From the NCBI RefSeq assembly GCF_022809715.1, contig NZ_CP094459.1:1302001-1366000 (forward strand): a stretch of 64,000 nt of DNA. The letters run 5' to 3'. Every line of letters begins with the position of its first letter. The first letter of the stretch is position 1. The position numbers and the translations under genes are program-made. The notes beneath the pieces were generated by a model. That model was not told where the DNA came from. It did no database searches and saw only the letters and a program-made list of their open reading frames with translations. Source of the stretch: Burkholderia pyrrocinia. GTDB lineage: Bacteria; Pseudomonadota; Gammaproteobacteria; Burkholderiales; Burkholderiaceae. This document shows positions 47,307 to 59,676 of this stretch, piece by piece.

Positions 47307-47969
47307 ATGGCAAAAAACCGCTTTAACCAGCACTGGCTGCACGACCACATCAACGACCCGTACGTCAAAATGGCGCAGCGGGAGGGCTATCGCGCGCGTG
47401 CCGCGTACAAGCTGAAGGAAATCGACGAGCAGGACAAGCTGGTCCGTCCGGGCCAGGTGATCGTCGATCTCGGCGCGACGCCGGGCAGCTGGAGCCAGTA
47501 TGCCCGCAACAAGCTCGCGCAGGGCAAGAAGCGCGACACCGAGCGCGAAGGCGGCATCGACGGCACGATCATCGCGCTCGACCTGCTGCCGATGGAGCCG
47601 ATCGCCGACGTCCACTTCATCCAGGGCGACTTCCGCGAGGACGAAGTGCTCCACCAGCTCGAGGAAGTGCTCGAAGGCCGCGCGGTGGACCTTGTTATTT
47701 CGGACATGGCCCCCAACCTCTCCGGTGTGGCCTCGGCGGACGCGGCGCGCATCGAGCATCTCTGCGATCTGGCGCTCGAATTCGCGCAGAACCATCTGAA
47801 GCCGGACGGTGCGCTGCTCGTGAAATGCTTTCACGGCAGCGGCTACAGCCAGATCGTCGAGAAATTCAAACAGCAGTTTAAGACCGTCGCGCCGCGCAAG
47901 CCCAAGGCGTCCCGCGACAAATCGTCCGAAACGTTCATTTTGGGTCGGCATCTGAAGCATCCGCGCTGA
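47307..47969 (+). CDS. rlmE: 23S rRNA 2'-O-uridine methyltransferase RlmE (FtsJ)
   Basis: A 220-residue Rossmann methyltransferase. It has SAM motif [15 protein letters not shown] and the catalytic K-D-K-E tetrad, visible as Lys in [10 protein letters not shown], Asp in [10 protein letters not shown] and Lys in ALLVKCFHG. An insert ([16 protein letters not shown]) lies after motif I. It methylates U2552 of 23S rRNA and is heat-induced in E. coli. It precedes ftsH, the classical pair. Confidence 0.95.
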   Translation: MAKNRFNQHWLHDHINDPYVKMAQREGYRARAAYKLKEIDEQDKLVRPGQVIVDLGATPGSWSQYARNKLAQGKKRDTEREGGIDGTIIALDLLPMEPIADVHFIQGDFREDEVLHQLEEVLEGRAVDLVISDMAPNLSGVASADAARIEHLCDLALEFAQNHLKPDGALLVKCFHGSGYSQIVEKFKQQFKTVAPRKPKASRDKSSETFILGRHLKHPR

Positions 47970-48135
47970 TGCGCGGCGGGGTGCCGCAAACGGGCTCCGG
48001 CCCTTGCCGGACAAGCGAAGCGCTATCGCGGCGGTTGTCAATGCTTATGGCGAGGGTGGTCGGACTGGATTAGAATGACCGAGGGGCGCCGCAAGGAAAA
48101 TGTAGGCGCTCGTCTACGAGTGAAGGAGTGGTGCT

Positions 48136-50034
<1,899 letters not shown>

Positions 50035-50054
50035 CCTCCGCTTTAGCACCGTTC

Positions 50055-50087
50055 ACGGGCTGGTGTGGCTTCACACCGGCCCGTTTT
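50055..50087 (+). terminator. Terminator after ftsH
   Basis: The stem ACGGGCTGGTGTG / CACACCGGCCCGT (one G-T pair, four-base loop) is followed by TTT(T). Only 24 bp separate it from the folP start, so folP needs read-through or a promoter inside ftsH. Confidence 0.8.
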
Positions 50088-50110
50088 GCATTCAACCACG
50101 CCAGTCGCTT

Positions 50111-51004
50111 GTGTCCGATTCCGCTGTTACTCCATCCATTCCCGCGCCGCTCCAGTGCGGCCGCTTCGCACTGACGTTCGAGCGCCCGCTCGTGATGGGC
50201 ATTCTCAACGCCACGCCCGATTCGTTCTCCGACGGCGGCCGCTTCCTCGCGCGCGACGATGCGCTGCGCCAGGCCGAGCGCATGATCGCCGAAGGCGCGG
50301 ACCTTCTCGATATCGGCGGCGAATCGACGCGCCCCGGCGCGCCGCCCGTACCGCTCGACGAGGAACTCGCGCGCGTGATCCCGCTCGTCGAGGCGCTGCG
50401 GCCGCTGAACGTGCCGCTGTCGATCGACACCTACAAGCCGGCCGTGATGCGTGCGGCGCTGGCCGCCGGCGCGGACCTGATCAACGACATCTGGGGGTTC
50501 CGCCAGCCGGACGCGATCGACGCGGTGCGCGACGGCAACTGCGGGCTGTGCGCGATGCACATGCTCGGCGAGCCGCAGACGATGCAGGTCGGCGAGCCCG
50601 ACTACGGCGACGTCGTGACCGACGTGCGCGAGTTTCTCGCCGCGCGCGCGCAGGCACTGTGCGACGCGGGCATTGCGCCGGAGCGGATCTGCGTGGATCC
50701 CGGCTTCGGGTTCGGCAAGGCGGTCGTCGACGACAACTATGCGCTGCTGGCCGCGTTGCCGGACACGGCGCCTGCGCGGCCCGACGGGCGCGCTTATCCG
50801 ATTCTCGCGGGCATGTCGCGCAAGTCGATGCTCGGCGCGGTGATCGGCGGCAAACCGCCGATGGAGCGCGTCGCGGCGAGCGTGGCGGCAGCGTTCTGCG
50901 CGGTCGAGCGCGGTGCGGCGATCGTGCGCGTCCACGACGTCGCGGCGACGGTCGATGCGCTGAAAGTCTGGAATGCCGTGCGCGTAGCCGCGCGGCAACG
51001 ATAA
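50111..51004 (+). CDS. folP: Dihydropteroate synthase
   Basis: A 297-residue TIM-barrel enzyme of folate synthesis and the sulfonamide target. Signatures are [19 protein letters not shown] and [15 protein letters not shown] (pterin/phosphate loops), [38 protein letters not shown] and [16 protein letters not shown] 50111 gives [23 protein letters not shown], a normal N-terminus; no strong ribosome site is seen. It is 28 bp from glmM. Confidence 0.93.
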   Translation: MSDSAVTPSIPAPLQCGRFALTFERPLVMGILNATPDSFSDGGRFLARDDALRQAERMIAEGADLLDIGGESTRPGAPPVPLDEELARVIPLVEALRPLNVPLSIDTYKPAVMRAALAAGADLINDIWGFRQPDAIDAVRDGNCGLCAMHMLGEPQTMQVGEPDYGDVVTDVREFLAARAQALCDAGIAPERICVDPGFGFGKAVVDDNYALLAALPDTAPARPDGRAYPILAGMSRKSMLGAVIGGKPPMERVAASVAAAFCAVERGAAIVRVHDVAATVDALKVWNAVRVAARQR

Positions 51005-51032
51005 GTCAGAAGACGAAGGAGGAAGATTCGCT

Positions 51033-52388
51033 ATGGGACGTCGATATTTCGGCACGGACGGCATTCGCGGCACGGTGGGCGAGGCGCCCATCACGCCGGA
51101 TTTCGTATTGCGCCTCGGCTACGCGGCCGGCAAGGTGCTGGCCAGTTCGGCCGACGTCGCGGCAGGCTCGCGTCCGACGGTACTGATCGGCAAGGACACG
51201 CGCGTGTCGGGCTACATGCTCGAAGCTGCGCTCGAGGCCGGCTTCTCGGCGGCCGGGGTCGACGTGATGCTGGCCGGCCCGATGCCGACGCCGGGCGTCG
51301 CATATCTGACGCGTGCGCTGCGCCTGTCGGCCGGCGTCGTGATCAGCGCGTCGCACAACCCGTATCACGACAACGGGATCAAGTTTTTCTCCGCTGACGG
51401 CAACAAGCTGCCCGATGACACTGAAGCCGCGATCGAAGCGTGGCTCGACAAGCCGCTCGAGTGCGCGTCGTCCGACGGCCTCGGCAAGGCGCGCCGCCTC
51501 GACGACGCGGCCGGCCGCTACATCGAGTTCTGCAAGAGCACGTTCCCGGCCGCGTTCGACCTGCGCGGGCTGAAGCTCGTGGTCGATTGCGCGCACGGTG
51601 CCGCGTACCAGGTCGCGCCGCACGTGTTCCACGAGCTCGGCGCGGACGTGATCCCGATCGGCGTCGCGCCGAACGGCTTCAACATCAACGACGGCGTCGG
51701 CGCGACCGCGCCCGACGCGCTGGTGCGCGCGGTGCGGGCGAACCACGCCGATCTCGGCATTGCGCTCGACGGCGATGCGGACCGCCTGCAGGTCGTCGAT
51801 TCGACCGGGCGCCTGTACAACGGCGACGAGCTCCTCTACGTGCTCGTGAAGGACCGGATCGCGACCGACGGCAAGGTCGAAGGTGCGGTCGGCACGCTGA
51901 TGACGAACCTCGCCGTCGAAGTCGCGCTGCAGCGCGAGGGCGTGAAGTTCGTCCGCGCGGCGGTCGGCGACCGCTATGTGCTCGAGCAGTTGCGCGAGCA
52001 CGGCTGGCAGCTCGGCGCGGAAGGCTCGGGCCATATCCTGTCGCTCGACCGGCATTCGACCGGCGACGGCATCGTGTCGGCGCTGCTCGTGCTGGCCGCG
52101 CTGAAGCGCAGCGGTCGAACGCTCGCACAGATGCTCGATGGCGTCACGCTGTTTCCGCAGAAGCTCATCAATGTGCGGATGAAGCCGGGCGCCGACTGGA
52201 AGGGCAGCACGTCGATCCGCGCCGCGATCGACGCGGCCGAGGCCGCACTCGCCGGCAGCGGCCGCGTGCTGATCCGCGCATCCGGCACCGAGCCCGTGCT
52301 GCGCGTGATGGTCGAAGCGCAGCAGGCAGCCGATGCAGTCCGCCATGCGGAGACGATCGCCGACGCAGTGCGCGCGGCGACGACCTGA
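51033..52388 (+). CDS. glmM: Phosphoglucosamine mutase
   Basis: A 451-residue enzyme converting glucosamine-6-P to glucosamine-1-P for peptidoglycan and LPS. The phosphoserine is Ser107 in [17 protein letters not shown], the metal loop is [14 protein letters not shown], the sugar loop is [10 protein letters not shown], and the phosphate loop is [21 protein letters not shown] precedes the ATG. folP-glmM pairing is common. Confidence 0.96.
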   Translation: MGRRYFGTDGIRGTVGEAPITPDFVLRLGYAAGKVLASSADVAAGSRPTVLIGKDTRVSGYMLEAALEAGFSAAGVDVMLAGPMPTPGVAYLTRALRLSAGVVISASHNPYHDNGIKFFSADGNKLPDDTEAAIEAWLDKPLECASSDGLGKARRLDDAAGRYIEFCKSTFPAAFDLRGLKLVVDCAHGAAYQVAPHVFHELGADVIPIGVAPNGFNINDGVGATAPDALVRAVRANHADLGIALDGDADRLQVVDSTGRLYNGDELLYVLVKDRIATDGKVEGAVGTLMTNLAVEVALQREGVKFVRAAVGDRYVLEQLREHGWQLGAEGSGHILSLDRHSTGDGIVSALLVLAALKRSGRTLAQMLDGVTLFPQKLINVRMKPGADWKGSTSIRAAIDAAEAALAGSGRVLIRASGTEPVLRVMVEAQQAADAVRHAETIADAVRAATT

Positions 52389-52448
52389 CGCACGATATCG
52401 GCGCGGGGCGGCCTGCCGCCCGCGCGCCGGTTCTCCGGTGAATCGGTA

Positions 52449-52474
52449 TGCGGCGCCTTCGGGCGCCGCAATTT
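52449..52474 (+). terminator. Hairpin after glmM
   Basis: TGCGGCGCC-TTCG-GGCGCCGCA, a perfect 9-bp stem, is followed by ATTT. It is a stable stem with a weak T run, the likely end of the folP-glmM unit. Confidence 0.6.
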
Positions 52475-52748
52475 CGTCAGACGCAAAGGTTTGCGCTACC
52501 TATAGTGTGTCGCGTCGATCAACGCATCGCCTGACTGAAGATATCTTCCGCCCCCTGATATCGCGCCCACTGCGGGCAGGGGCTTCCCGTCCCGCCGACG
52601 CCGCGCTACGATCGCGCCGGCGAACCCGAAAAAAACGGGTGTCCGCCCCGTCCTCGCCAGGCAGGCAATTCTTGCCGCCTGTGCCGTTCCGGTGCCCGCA
52701 GGCGCCGCCCGCGCCGCACCCGATACTCCCTTTCAACCAGTCATGTTA
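52475..52748. other. Non-coding upstream region of pstS
   Basis: No gene is supported in this part of the 455-bp glmM-pstS gap. It contains a run of six A at 52629-52634 and otherwise GC-rich DNA with no distinct repeats. The regulatory signals lie directly downstream. Confidence 0.4.
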
Positions 52749-52803
52749 CTGTCACGCCAGTTTCATCGATTGTCACATTACCGTCATGAGGAGCCCCTAA
52801 CCT
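52749..52803 (+). promoter_or_regulatory. Tandem Pho boxes and -10 of pstS
   Basis: Four TGTCA-type half-sites follow one another with 10-11-bp periodicity: TGTCA (52750), TTTCA (52761), TGTCA (52771) and CGTCA (52782). This matches two Pho boxes (CTGTCA-type, 11-bp direct repeats) bound by PhoB. A -10-like TAACCT starts at 52798, about one helical turn after the last half-site, so PhoB replaces the -35 contact. The leader is about 35 bases. Confidence 0.88.
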
Positions 52804-52843
52804 TCGCGGTGCCGTAGTCATCCGCTCACACACTGGAGGTCTC

Positions 52844-53878
52844 ATGAAATTGATGCAAACCGCGATTGCCGGCCTGGCTGGCGCGCTTTTCGCCGTTGCC
52901 GCGCAAGCTGCCGACATCACGGGCGCAGGCAGCACGTTCGCGATGCCGATCTATACGAAATGGGCTGCCGACTACCAGCAGTCCGGCGGTGCGAAGGTCA
53001 ACTACCAGGGTATCGGTTCGTCGGGCGGCCTGAAGCAGATCAACGCGAAGACGGTCGATTTTGCCGGTTCGGACGCTCCGCTGAAGGATGAAGAGCTCGC
53101 GAAGGAAGGCCTGTTCCAGTTCCCGACGGTGGTCGGCGGCGTGGTGCCGGTCGTCAACGTGCCGGGCGTGAAGGCCGGTGAACTGACGCTGTCGGGCCCG
53201 GTGCTCGGCGACATCTACCTCGGCAAGATCAAGAAGTGGAACGACCCGGCGATCGCCGCGCTGAACCCGAAGGTCAAGCTGCCGGATACGGACATCGCGG
53301 TCGTTCGCCGTGCTGACGGCTCGGGCACCAGCTTCATCTGGACGAACTACCTGTCGAAGGTCAGCGACGAGTGGAAGTCGAAGATCGGCGAAGGCACGAC
53401 GGTCAACTGGCCGACGGGCACGGGCGGCAAGGGCAACGACGGCGTTGCGGCCTTCGTGCAGCGCCTGCCGGGCGCGATCGGCTACGTCGAGTGGGCGTAC
53501 GCGAAGAAGAACAACATGACCTACACCGCGCTGAAGAACTCGACGGGTACGGTGGTCGAGCCGAAGACGGAAACGTTCAAGGCTGCTGCCGCCGGCGCGA
53601 ACTGGTCGAAGTCGTTCTACCAGATCCTGACGAACCAGCCGGGCAAGGAAGCATGGCCGGTCGTCGGCGCGACGTTCGTGCTGCTGCACGCGAAGCAGGA
53701 CAAGCCGGAGCAGGGCGCGGAAACGCTGAAGTTCTTCAGCTGGGCGTTCAAGAACGGCGAGAAGGCTGCGGACAGCCTCGACTACATCTCGCTGCCGGCG
53801 ACGGTCGAGACGGAAATCCGCAAGCAGTGGAAGACGAAGGTGACGGACGCATCGGGCAAGCCGGTCGCCGCCGAGTAA
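52844..53878 (+). CDS. pstS: Periplasmic phosphate-binding protein
   Basis: A 344-residue binding protein with signal peptide [22 protein letters not shown]. The phosphate-binding loops [39 protein letters not shown] and [10 protein letters not shown] are visible. It captures phosphate for PstCAB. First gene of the Pho-controlled operon; a stable hairpin separates it from pstC. Confidence 0.96.
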   Translation: MKLMQTAIAGLAGALFAVAAQAADITGAGSTFAMPIYTKWAADYQQSGGAKVNYQGIGSSGGLKQINAKTVDFAGSDAPLKDEELAKEGLFQFPTVVGGVVPVVNVPGVKAGELTLSGPVLGDIYLGKIKKWNDPAIAALNPKVKLPDTDIAVVRRADGSGTSFIWTNYLSKVSDEWKSKIGEGTTVNWPTGTGGKGNDGVAAFVQRLPGAIGYVEWAYAKKNNMTYTALKNSTGTVVEPKTETFKAAAAGANWSKSFYQILTNQPGKEAWPVVGATFVLLHAKQDKPEQGAETLKFFSWAFKNGEKAADSLDYISLPATVETEIRKQWKTKVTDASGKPVAAE

Positions 53879-53892
53879 GCATTGCAGCGGTT

Positions 53893-53921
53893 CACTGCCC
53901 GGCCGCGCCGGTCGGGCAGTG
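53893..53921 (+). terminator. Hairpin between pstS and pstC (attenuator or 3' stabiliser)
   Basis: CACTGCCCG and CGGGCAGTG form a perfect 9-bp stem just after pstS. No T run follows, so it is probably not a full terminator. Such hairpins protect the upstream message and raise the amount of binding protein over membrane subunits. Confidence 0.6.
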
Positions 53922-53972
53922 TGTGCGGTAAAGCCGGGCGTTACGGCGCCCGGCGATCAAAAGCAGGCACCC

Positions 53973-54959
53973 ATGTCTGATATTTCATACACGTCCTCCC
54001 GATCGCCCGGCAGTGCACAGCAGCGCGCGCCGAGCCGCCTCGGCGACGTTCTGTTCGGCGGCCTCGCACGGATCGCCGCGATCGTGACCCTGCTGCTGCT
54101 GGGCGGGATCATCGTTTCCCTGATCATTGCGTCGATGCCGACCATCCAGAAGTTCGGCCTCGGCTTCCTGTGGCAATCCGAGTGGGATCCCAACTCGGAC
54201 ATCTACGGCGCACTCGTGCCGATCTACGGCACGATCGTGACGTCGGTCATTGCGCTCGTCATCGCGGTGCCCGTCAGCTTCGGCATCGCACTGTTCCTCA
54301 CCGAGCTGTCGCCCGTGTGGCTGCGCCGCCCGCTCGGCATCGCGATCGAGCTGCTCGCCGCGATTCCGTCGATCGTGTACGGCATGTGGGGGCTGCTCGT
54401 GTTCGCGCCGATCTTCGCCGAATACTTCCAGAAGCCGCTCGGCCATCTGCTCAAGGACGTGTGGGTGCTCGGGCCGCTGACGTCCGGCCCGCCGATCGGC
54501 ATCGGCATCCTCGCGGCCGGCGTGATTCTCGCGATCATGGTCATCCCGTACATCGCGTCGGTGATGCGCGACGTGTTCGAGGTCACGCCCGTGCTGCTGA
54601 AGGAATCGGCATACGGGATCGGCTGCACGACCTGGGAAGTGATGTGGAAGGTCGTGCTGCCCTATACGAAGACCGGCGTGATCGGCGGCGTGATGCTCGG
54701 CCTCGGTCGCGCACTCGGCGAAACGATGGCCGTGACGTTCGTGATCGGCAACACGAACCTGCTCGACAGCGTGTCGCTGTTCGCGCCGGGCAACAGCATC
54801 ACGTCGGCGCTCGCGAACGAATTCGCGGAAGCGCAGCCGGGGCTGCATACGTCCGCGCTGATGGAACTGGGCCTGATCCTGTTCGTGATCACGTTCATCG
54901 TGCTGTCCATCTCCAAACTGCTGCTGCTTCGTCTCGAGAAGGGAGAGGGCAAGAAATGA
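53973..54959 (+). CDS. pstC: Phosphate ABC transporter permease PstC
   Basis: A 328-residue inner-membrane permease with six helices. The typical ABC permease loop is [60 protein letters not shown] 53973 is chosen; its stop overlaps pstA by four bases. Confidence 0.94.
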   Translation: MSDISYTSSRSPGSAQQRAPSRLGDVLFGGLARIAAIVTLLLLGGIIVSLIIASMPTIQKFGLGFLWQSEWDPNSDIYGALVPIYGTIVTSVIALVIAVPVSFGIALFLTELSPVWLRRPLGIAIELLAAIPSIVYGMWGLLVFAPIFAEYFQKPLGHLLKDVWVLGPLTSGPPIGIGILAAGVILAIMVIPYIASVMRDVFEVTPVLLKESAYGIGCTTWEVMWKVVLPYTKTGVIGGVMLGLGRALGETMAVTFVIGNTNLLDSVSLFAPGNSITSALANEFAEAQPGLHTSALMELGLILFVITFIVLSISKLLLLRLEKGEGKK

Positions 54960-55849
54960 GCGAGCCCATCATGAATTTCCCGGGGCCGGACGGCGCCGTG
55001 CTCGAAGCGATGCGCGAGCGCCTGCAGCGCAAGCGCAAGGCCATCAACGCGATCGCGCTCGCCGCATCGCTCGGCGCCATGGCGTTCGGCCTGCTGTGGC
55101 TCGTGTGGATCCTGTACACGACGCTGCACCTCGGTATCGGCGGCCTGTCGCTGCAGCTGTTCACCGAATCGACGCCGGCACCGAACACCGAAGGCGGCGG
55201 TCTCGCGAACGCGATCGTCGGCAGCCTGCTCCTGTGTGGTTTCGGCACGCTGGTCGGCACGCCGATCGGCATCCTCGCGGGCGTCTATCTCGCCGAATAC
55301 GGCCAGAAGAACCTGCTGGCGAGCACGATCCGCTTCATCAACGACATCCTGCTGTCCGCGCCGTCGATCGTCATCGGCCTGTTCGTGTACGCGCTCGTCG
55401 TCGCGAAGTCGGGGCGCTTCTCGGGCTGGGCCGGCGTGATCGCGCTCGCGCTGCTGCAGATCCCGATCGTGATCCGCACGACCGAGAACATGCTGAAGCT
55501 CGTGCCGAACGCGCTGCGCGAAGCAGCCTTCGCGCTCGGCACGCCGAAGTGGCGAATGGTGCTGAAGATCACGCTGCGCGCGTCGGTGGGCGGCATCATC
55601 ACGGGCGTGCTGCTCGCGGTCGCGCGGATCGCCGGCGAAACCGCGCCGCTGCTGTTCACCGCGCTGTCGAACCAGTTCTTCTCGTGGGACATGAGCCAGC
55701 CGATGGCGAACCTGCCCGTGACGATCTACAAGTTCGCGATGAGCCCGTTCGCGGAATGGCAGTCGCTCGCATGGGCGGGCGTGTTCCTGATTACGCTCGG
55801 GGTGCTCGGACTCAACATCCTGGCGCGCTCGGTCTTCTCGAAAAAGTAA
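54956..55849 (+). CDS. pstA: Phosphate ABC transporter permease PstA
   Basis: A 297-residue permease partner of PstC. It shows [55 protein letters not shown], the PstA coupling loop. A charged 35-residue cytoplasmic N-terminus precedes TM1. It is translationally coupled to pstC. Confidence 0.95.
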   Translation: MSEPIMNFPGPDGAVLEAMRERLQRKRKAINAIALAASLGAMAFGLLWLVWILYTTLHLGIGGLSLQLFTESTPAPNTEGGGLANAIVGSLLLCGFGTLVGTPIGILAGVYLAEYGQKNLLASTIRFINDILLSAPSIVIGLFVYALVVAKSGRFSGWAGVIALALLQIPIVIRTTENMLKLVPNALREAAFALGTPKWRMVLKITLRASVGGIITGVLLAVARIAGETAPLLFTALSNQFFSWDMSQPMANLPVTIYKFAMSPFAEWQSLAWAGVFLITLGVLGLNILARSVFSKK

Positions 55850-55864
55850 CGGCGGAGCAATCCG

Positions 55865-56713
55865 ATGAATATGGCAGAGAGCCACCTGAATCCCGTCGAG
55901 CGCACCGCAGCGCCCGTCGGCACGCACGACGCGGCGAACGATCGCCCGCTCGCGCCGCTGAACGCGAAGATCGAGGTCAACAACCTCAACTTCTTCTACA
56001 GCAAGTTCCATGCGCTGAAGAACATCAACCTGCGCATTCCCGAAGGGAAGGTGACGGCGTTCATCGGCCCGTCGGGCTGCGGCAAGTCGACGCTGCTGCG
56101 CACGTTCAACAAGATGTTCGCGCTCTATCCGGAGCAGCGCGCCGAAGGCGAAATCCTGATGGACGGCGAGAACCTGCTGACGACGAAGCGCGACATCTCG
56201 CTGCTGCGCGCGCGCATCGGCATGGTGTTCCAGAAGCCGACCCCGTTCCCGATGTCGATCTACGACAACATCGCGTTCGGCGTGAAGATGTTCGAAAAGC
56301 TCACGCGCTCGGAAATGGACGACCGCGTCGAGTGGGCGCTCACGAAGGCCGCGCTGTGGAACGAAGTGAAGGACAAGCTGGGCCAGAGCGGCTACGGCCT
56401 GTCGGGCGGCCAGCAGCAGCGTCTTTGCATCGCGCGCGGCATCGCGATCCGTCCGGAAGTGCTGCTGCTCGACGAACCGTGCTCGGCGCTCGACCCGATC
56501 TCGACGGGCCGCATCGAGGAACTGATCGCGGAGCTGAAGAGCGACTACACGGTCGTGATCGTCACGCACAACATGCAGCAGGCCGCACGCTGCTCGGATT
56601 ACACGGCCTACATGTACCTGGGCGAGCTGATCGAGTTCGGTGAAACCGAAAAGATCTTCATCAAGCCGGTGCGCAAGGAAACGGAAGACTACATCACCGG
56701 CCGCTTCGGCTGA
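55865..56713 (+). CDS. pstB: Phosphate ABC transporter ATPase PstB
   Basis: A 282-residue ATPase. Walker A is [19 protein letters not shown], the signature is [19 protein letters not shown], Walker B is [13 protein letters not shown] and the switch His is [12 protein letters not shown]. An N-terminal extension of about 35 residues precedes the domain. It also takes part in phosphate signalling with PhoU and PhoR. Confidence 0.96.
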   Translation: MNMAESHLNPVERTAAPVGTHDAANDRPLAPLNAKIEVNNLNFFYSKFHALKNINLRIPEGKVTAFIGPSGCGKSTLLRTFNKMFALYPEQRAEGEILMDGENLLTTKRDISLLRARIGMVFQKPTPFPMSIYDNIAFGVKMFEKLTRSEMDDRVEWALTKAALWNEVKDKLGQSGYGLSGGQQQRLCIARGIAIRPEVLLLDEPCSALDPISTGRIEELIAELKSDYTVVIVTHNMQQAARCSDYTAYMYLGELIEFGETEKIFIKPVRKETEDYITGRFG

Positions 56714-56731
56714 TGACGGAGAACAACAGCC

Positions 56732-57436
56732 ATGTCGGATAAACATCTGTCGAGCCAGTTCGACGCGGACCTGAATGCCGTGTCGTCGAAAGTGCTGGAA
56801 ATGGGCGGGCTCGTCGAGTCGCAGATCGTCGGCGCGATGCACGCACTCAACGAATTCGATCGCGATGCGGCCGAGAAGGTGATCGCGGCCGAGGAAACGC
56901 TGAACGCGATGGAAGTCGACATCGACCAGGAATGCGGCAACATCATCGCGCGGAGGCAGCCTGCCGCGCGCGACCTGCGTCTTTTGATGTCGATTTCGAA
57001 AACGATTACGAACCTCGAGCGCGCCGGCGACGAGGCAGAGAAGATCGCGAAGCGCGTGCGCCGCCTGGTCGACGAGCCGGCCGCGCGCGCGGTCAACATC
57101 GCCGAGATCAAGGTGTCGGGCGAGATGGCCGTGACGATCCTGCGCCGCGCGCTCGACGCGTTTGCGCGCCTCGATACGGTGGCCGCTGCGCAGATCGTCA
57201 AGGACGACAAGGAAATCGACATGGAATTCCGCGCGTTCGTGCGCAAGCTCGTGTCGTACATGCAGGAAGATCCGCGCACGATCTCGGTCGGCCTCGATTA
57301 CCTGTTCATCGCGAAGGCGATCGAACGGATCGGCGACCACGCGAAGAACATCGCCGAATTCATCATCTACATCGTGAAGGGCACGGACGTGCGGCACCAG
57401 CCGCGCGACACGCTCGACCGCGAAGCCAACAGTTAA
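56732..57436 (+). CDS. phoU: Phosphate signalling protein PhoU
   Basis: A 234-residue all-helical protein with two PhoU repeats; metal-binding E/D-xxx-D segments appear as AGDEAEKIAKRV and ERIGDHAKNIAEFII. It links Pst activity to PhoR and dampens PhoB activation when phosphate is plentiful. It follows pstB by 18 bp. Confidence 0.95.
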   Translation: MSDKHLSSQFDADLNAVSSKVLEMGGLVESQIVGAMHALNEFDRDAAEKVIAAEETLNAMEVDIDQECGNIIARRQPAARDLRLLMSISKTITNLERAGDEAEKIAKRVRRLVDEPAARAVNIAEIKVSGEMAVTILRRALDAFARLDTVAAAQIVKDDKEIDMEFRAFVRKLVSYMQEDPRTISVGLDYLFIAKAIERIGDHAKNIAEFIIYIVKGTDVRHQPRDTLDREANS

Positions 57437-57468
57437 CGCGACAACGTACAGGAAGAAAAGAGGTGCCG

Positions 57469-58170
57469 ATGCCCAGCAACATTCTCGTCGTTGAAGATGA
57501 GCCCGCGATTTCCGAACTGATCTCGGTGAATCTCCAGCACGCCGGTCATTGCCCGATCCGCGCGTACAACGCCGAACAGGCGCAGAACCTGATCAGCGAC
57601 GTGCTGCCCGATCTCGTGCTGCTCGACTGGATGCTGCCGGGCAAGTCCGGTATCGCGTTCGCGCGCGACCTGCGCAACAACGAACGGACCAAACACATCC
57701 CGATCATCATGCTGACCGCGCGCGGCGACGAGCAGGACAAGGTGCTCGGCCTCGAGATCGGTGCGGACGACTACGTAACGAAGCCGTTCTCGCCGAAGGA
57801 ACTGATGGCGCGCATCAAGGCCGTGCTGCGCCGTCGTGCGCCGCAGCTGACCGAGGACGTCGTGTCGATCAACGGGCTGCGTCTCGATCCGGCCACGCAT
57901 CGCGTCGCCGCGCATGCGGAAGGCAGCGAGATCAAGCTCGATCTCGGCCCGACCGAATTCCGCCTGCTGCATTTCTTCATGACGCATCCGGAGCGCGTGC
58001 ACAGCCGCACGCAACTGCTCGACCAGGTGTGGGGCGACCACGTGTTCGTCGAAGAGCGAACCGTCGACGTGCACATCAAACGATTGCGCGCGGCCTTGAA
58101 ACCGGCCGGCTGCGATGCGATGATCGAGACCGTGCGCGGCAGCGGCTACCGGCTCGCGAAGCACGCGTAA
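57469..58170 (+). CDS. phoB: Phosphate regulon response regulator PhoB
   Basis: A 233-residue OmpR-type regulator. The receiver has the acidic pocket VVEDEP and phospho-acceptor Asp53 in LLDWMLPG, then the conserved Thr and Lys. The winged-helix C-domain (HSRTQLLDQVWGDHVFVEERTVDVHIKRLRAAL) binds Pho boxes such as those at pstS and ppk. It is 32 bp after phoU. Confidence 0.95.
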   Translation: MPSNILVVEDEPAISELISVNLQHAGHCPIRAYNAEQAQNLISDVLPDLVLLDWMLPGKSGIAFARDLRNNERTKHIPIIMLTARGDEQDKVLGLEIGADDYVTKPFSPKELMARIKAVLRRRAPQLTEDVVSINGLRLDPATHRVAAHAEGSEIKLDLGPTEFRLLHFFMTHPERVHSRTQLLDQVWGDHVFVEERTVDVHIKRLRAALKPAGCDAMIETVRGSGYRLAKHA

Positions 58171-58227
58171 CGTATCCGGACATGCCGTGTGCCACGGCAT
58201 GCCGTTCATTCTTTCGGACGCTGAATC

Positions 58228-59547
58228 ATGAACATCATCTGGGCGCGCTTTCTGGTGTCGCTCGTGTTGCTCGTGCTGATCGGCGTATTGGTCGGCGTCT
58301 TTGCCGGCCCGACCGCGGGCCTCGTGTTCGTGGCCGTGATGCTGATCGCGCAGGGCTTTTTCAGCACTTTCCATACGCAGCGTCTGTGGCGGTTGCTCGA
58401 TGCGCCCGTCTACGGCGAAGTGCCGAGCGCGCCGGGCATCTGGGGCGAGATCTACTACCGTCTGCACAAGCTCGCGAAGCAGTGGCATGCGCAGGTGCGG
58501 CAGGTCGAACAGCAGCATTCGCGCTTCATCCAGGCGATCCAGGCCTCGCCGAACGGCGTCGCGATGCTCGACGACCACGACCAGATCGAGTGGTGCAACG
58601 CGATCGCCGAGGTTCATTTCGGTCTCGATGCGAAGCGCGACCTGCGCCAGCACATCACGAACCTGGTGCGTCATCCCGAGTTCGTCCGCTACCTGAACGC
58701 GCAGCATTATGACGAGACGCTCGTGATGCGCGGCATGGGCGGCGCGCGGCAGAACGTGCTGGCCGTGCAGGTGTTTCCGTACGGCGAGAACCGCAAGCTG
58801 CTGCTGACGCAGGACATCACCGAGCTCGAGCGTACCGACGCGATGCGGCGCGACTTCGTCGCGAACGTGTCGCACGAATTGAAGACGCCGCTCACCGTGC
58901 TGTCCGGCTTCCTCGAGACGATGCGCGAGCTGCCGCTGAACGAGGAAGACCGCGCGCGTTATCTCGAGATGATGGAGCAGCAGGCGTCGCGGATGCGGCA
59001 CATCGTCACCGACCTGCTGGTGCTCGCGAAGCTGGAGGGCGAGAGCAAGCCGCCGGTCGATCGCGCGATCGACATGCGTGCCGTGTTCGATCATCTGAAG
59101 GAGGATGCGCAGACGCTGTCGAACGGGCATCACGACATCGCGTTCTCGATCGACGAGACGCTCGGCGTCACGGGCGCGCAGACGGAGTTGTTCAGCGCGT
59201 TCGCGAATCTCGTCACGAATGCGATCCGCTATACGCCGGACGGCGGCAAGATCGTCGTGTCGTGGCGGCGCGAGGGTGCGCAGGGCGTGTTTTCCGTCAC
59301 GGACAGCGGCTTCGGCATTCCGGCCGCCGACCTGCCGCGGCTGACCGAGCGCTTCTATCGCGTCGACCGCAGCCGCTCGCGCGATACGGGCGGTACGGGG
59401 CTCGGGCTCGCGATCGTCAAGCACGTGCTGCAGCGGCACGATGCGCACCTGTACGTGCAAAGCGAGGAAGGGCGCGGCAGCACGTTCACCGCGCGGTTCC
59501 CGGGCTCGCGCATCATCGCGATCCGGCCGGCCACGTACGAGGCATGA
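58228..59547 (+). CDS. phoR: Phosphate regulon sensor kinase PhoR
   Basis: A 439-residue sensor. It has two N-terminal TM helices with no sizeable periplasmic loop, as expected for PhoR, which senses via Pst/PhoU. A PAS domain (residues about 95-200) precedes the H box FVANVSHELKTPLTVLSGF (His216), then N, G1 (DSGFGIP) and G2 (GGTGLGLAIVKH) boxes. It ends the pst-pho unit before a strong terminator. Confidence 0.95.
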   Translation: MNIIWARFLVSLVLLVLIGVLVGVFAGPTAGLVFVAVMLIAQGFFSTFHTQRLWRLLDAPVYGEVPSAPGIWGEIYYRLHKLAKQWHAQVRQVEQQHSRFIQAIQASPNGVAMLDDHDQIEWCNAIAEVHFGLDAKRDLRQHITNLVRHPEFVRYLNAQHYDETLVMRGMGGARQNVLAVQVFPYGENRKLLLTQDITELERTDAMRRDFVANVSHELKTPLTVLSGFLETMRELPLNEEDRARYLEMMEQQASRMRHIVTDLLVLAKLEGESKPPVDRAIDMRAVFDHLKEDAQTLSNGHHDIAFSIDETLGVTGAQTELFSAFANLVTNAIRYTPDGGKIVVSWRREGAQGVFSVTDSGFGIPAADLPRLTERFYRVDRSRSRDTGGTGLGLAIVKHVLQRHDAHLYVQSEEGRGSTFTARFPGSRIIAIRPATYEA

Positions 59548-59600
59548 CCGCGTAACGGCATCCGTCGCTCGTTCGGCGAGCGGCGGCACGCCAGACAAGA

Positions 59601-59636
59601 AAAAAGCGCAGCCCGCGTACGTGAGCTGCGCTTTTT
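59601..59636. terminator. Bidirectional terminator between phoR and ppk
   Basis: AAAAAGCGCAGC pairs with GCTGCGCTTTTT. A runs on one side and T runs on the other serve phoR (plus) and the convergent ppk (minus). Confidence 0.88.
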
Positions 59637-59676
59637 CATTGGCCGTGCGGCGCGCGATTCGCGCCGCACGGCAGGA

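Noticed and set aside
54662..57397. 911-codon antisense frame over pstC-phoU
   Set aside because: It covers five well-conserved genes and shows shadow-frame composition with no ribosome site.
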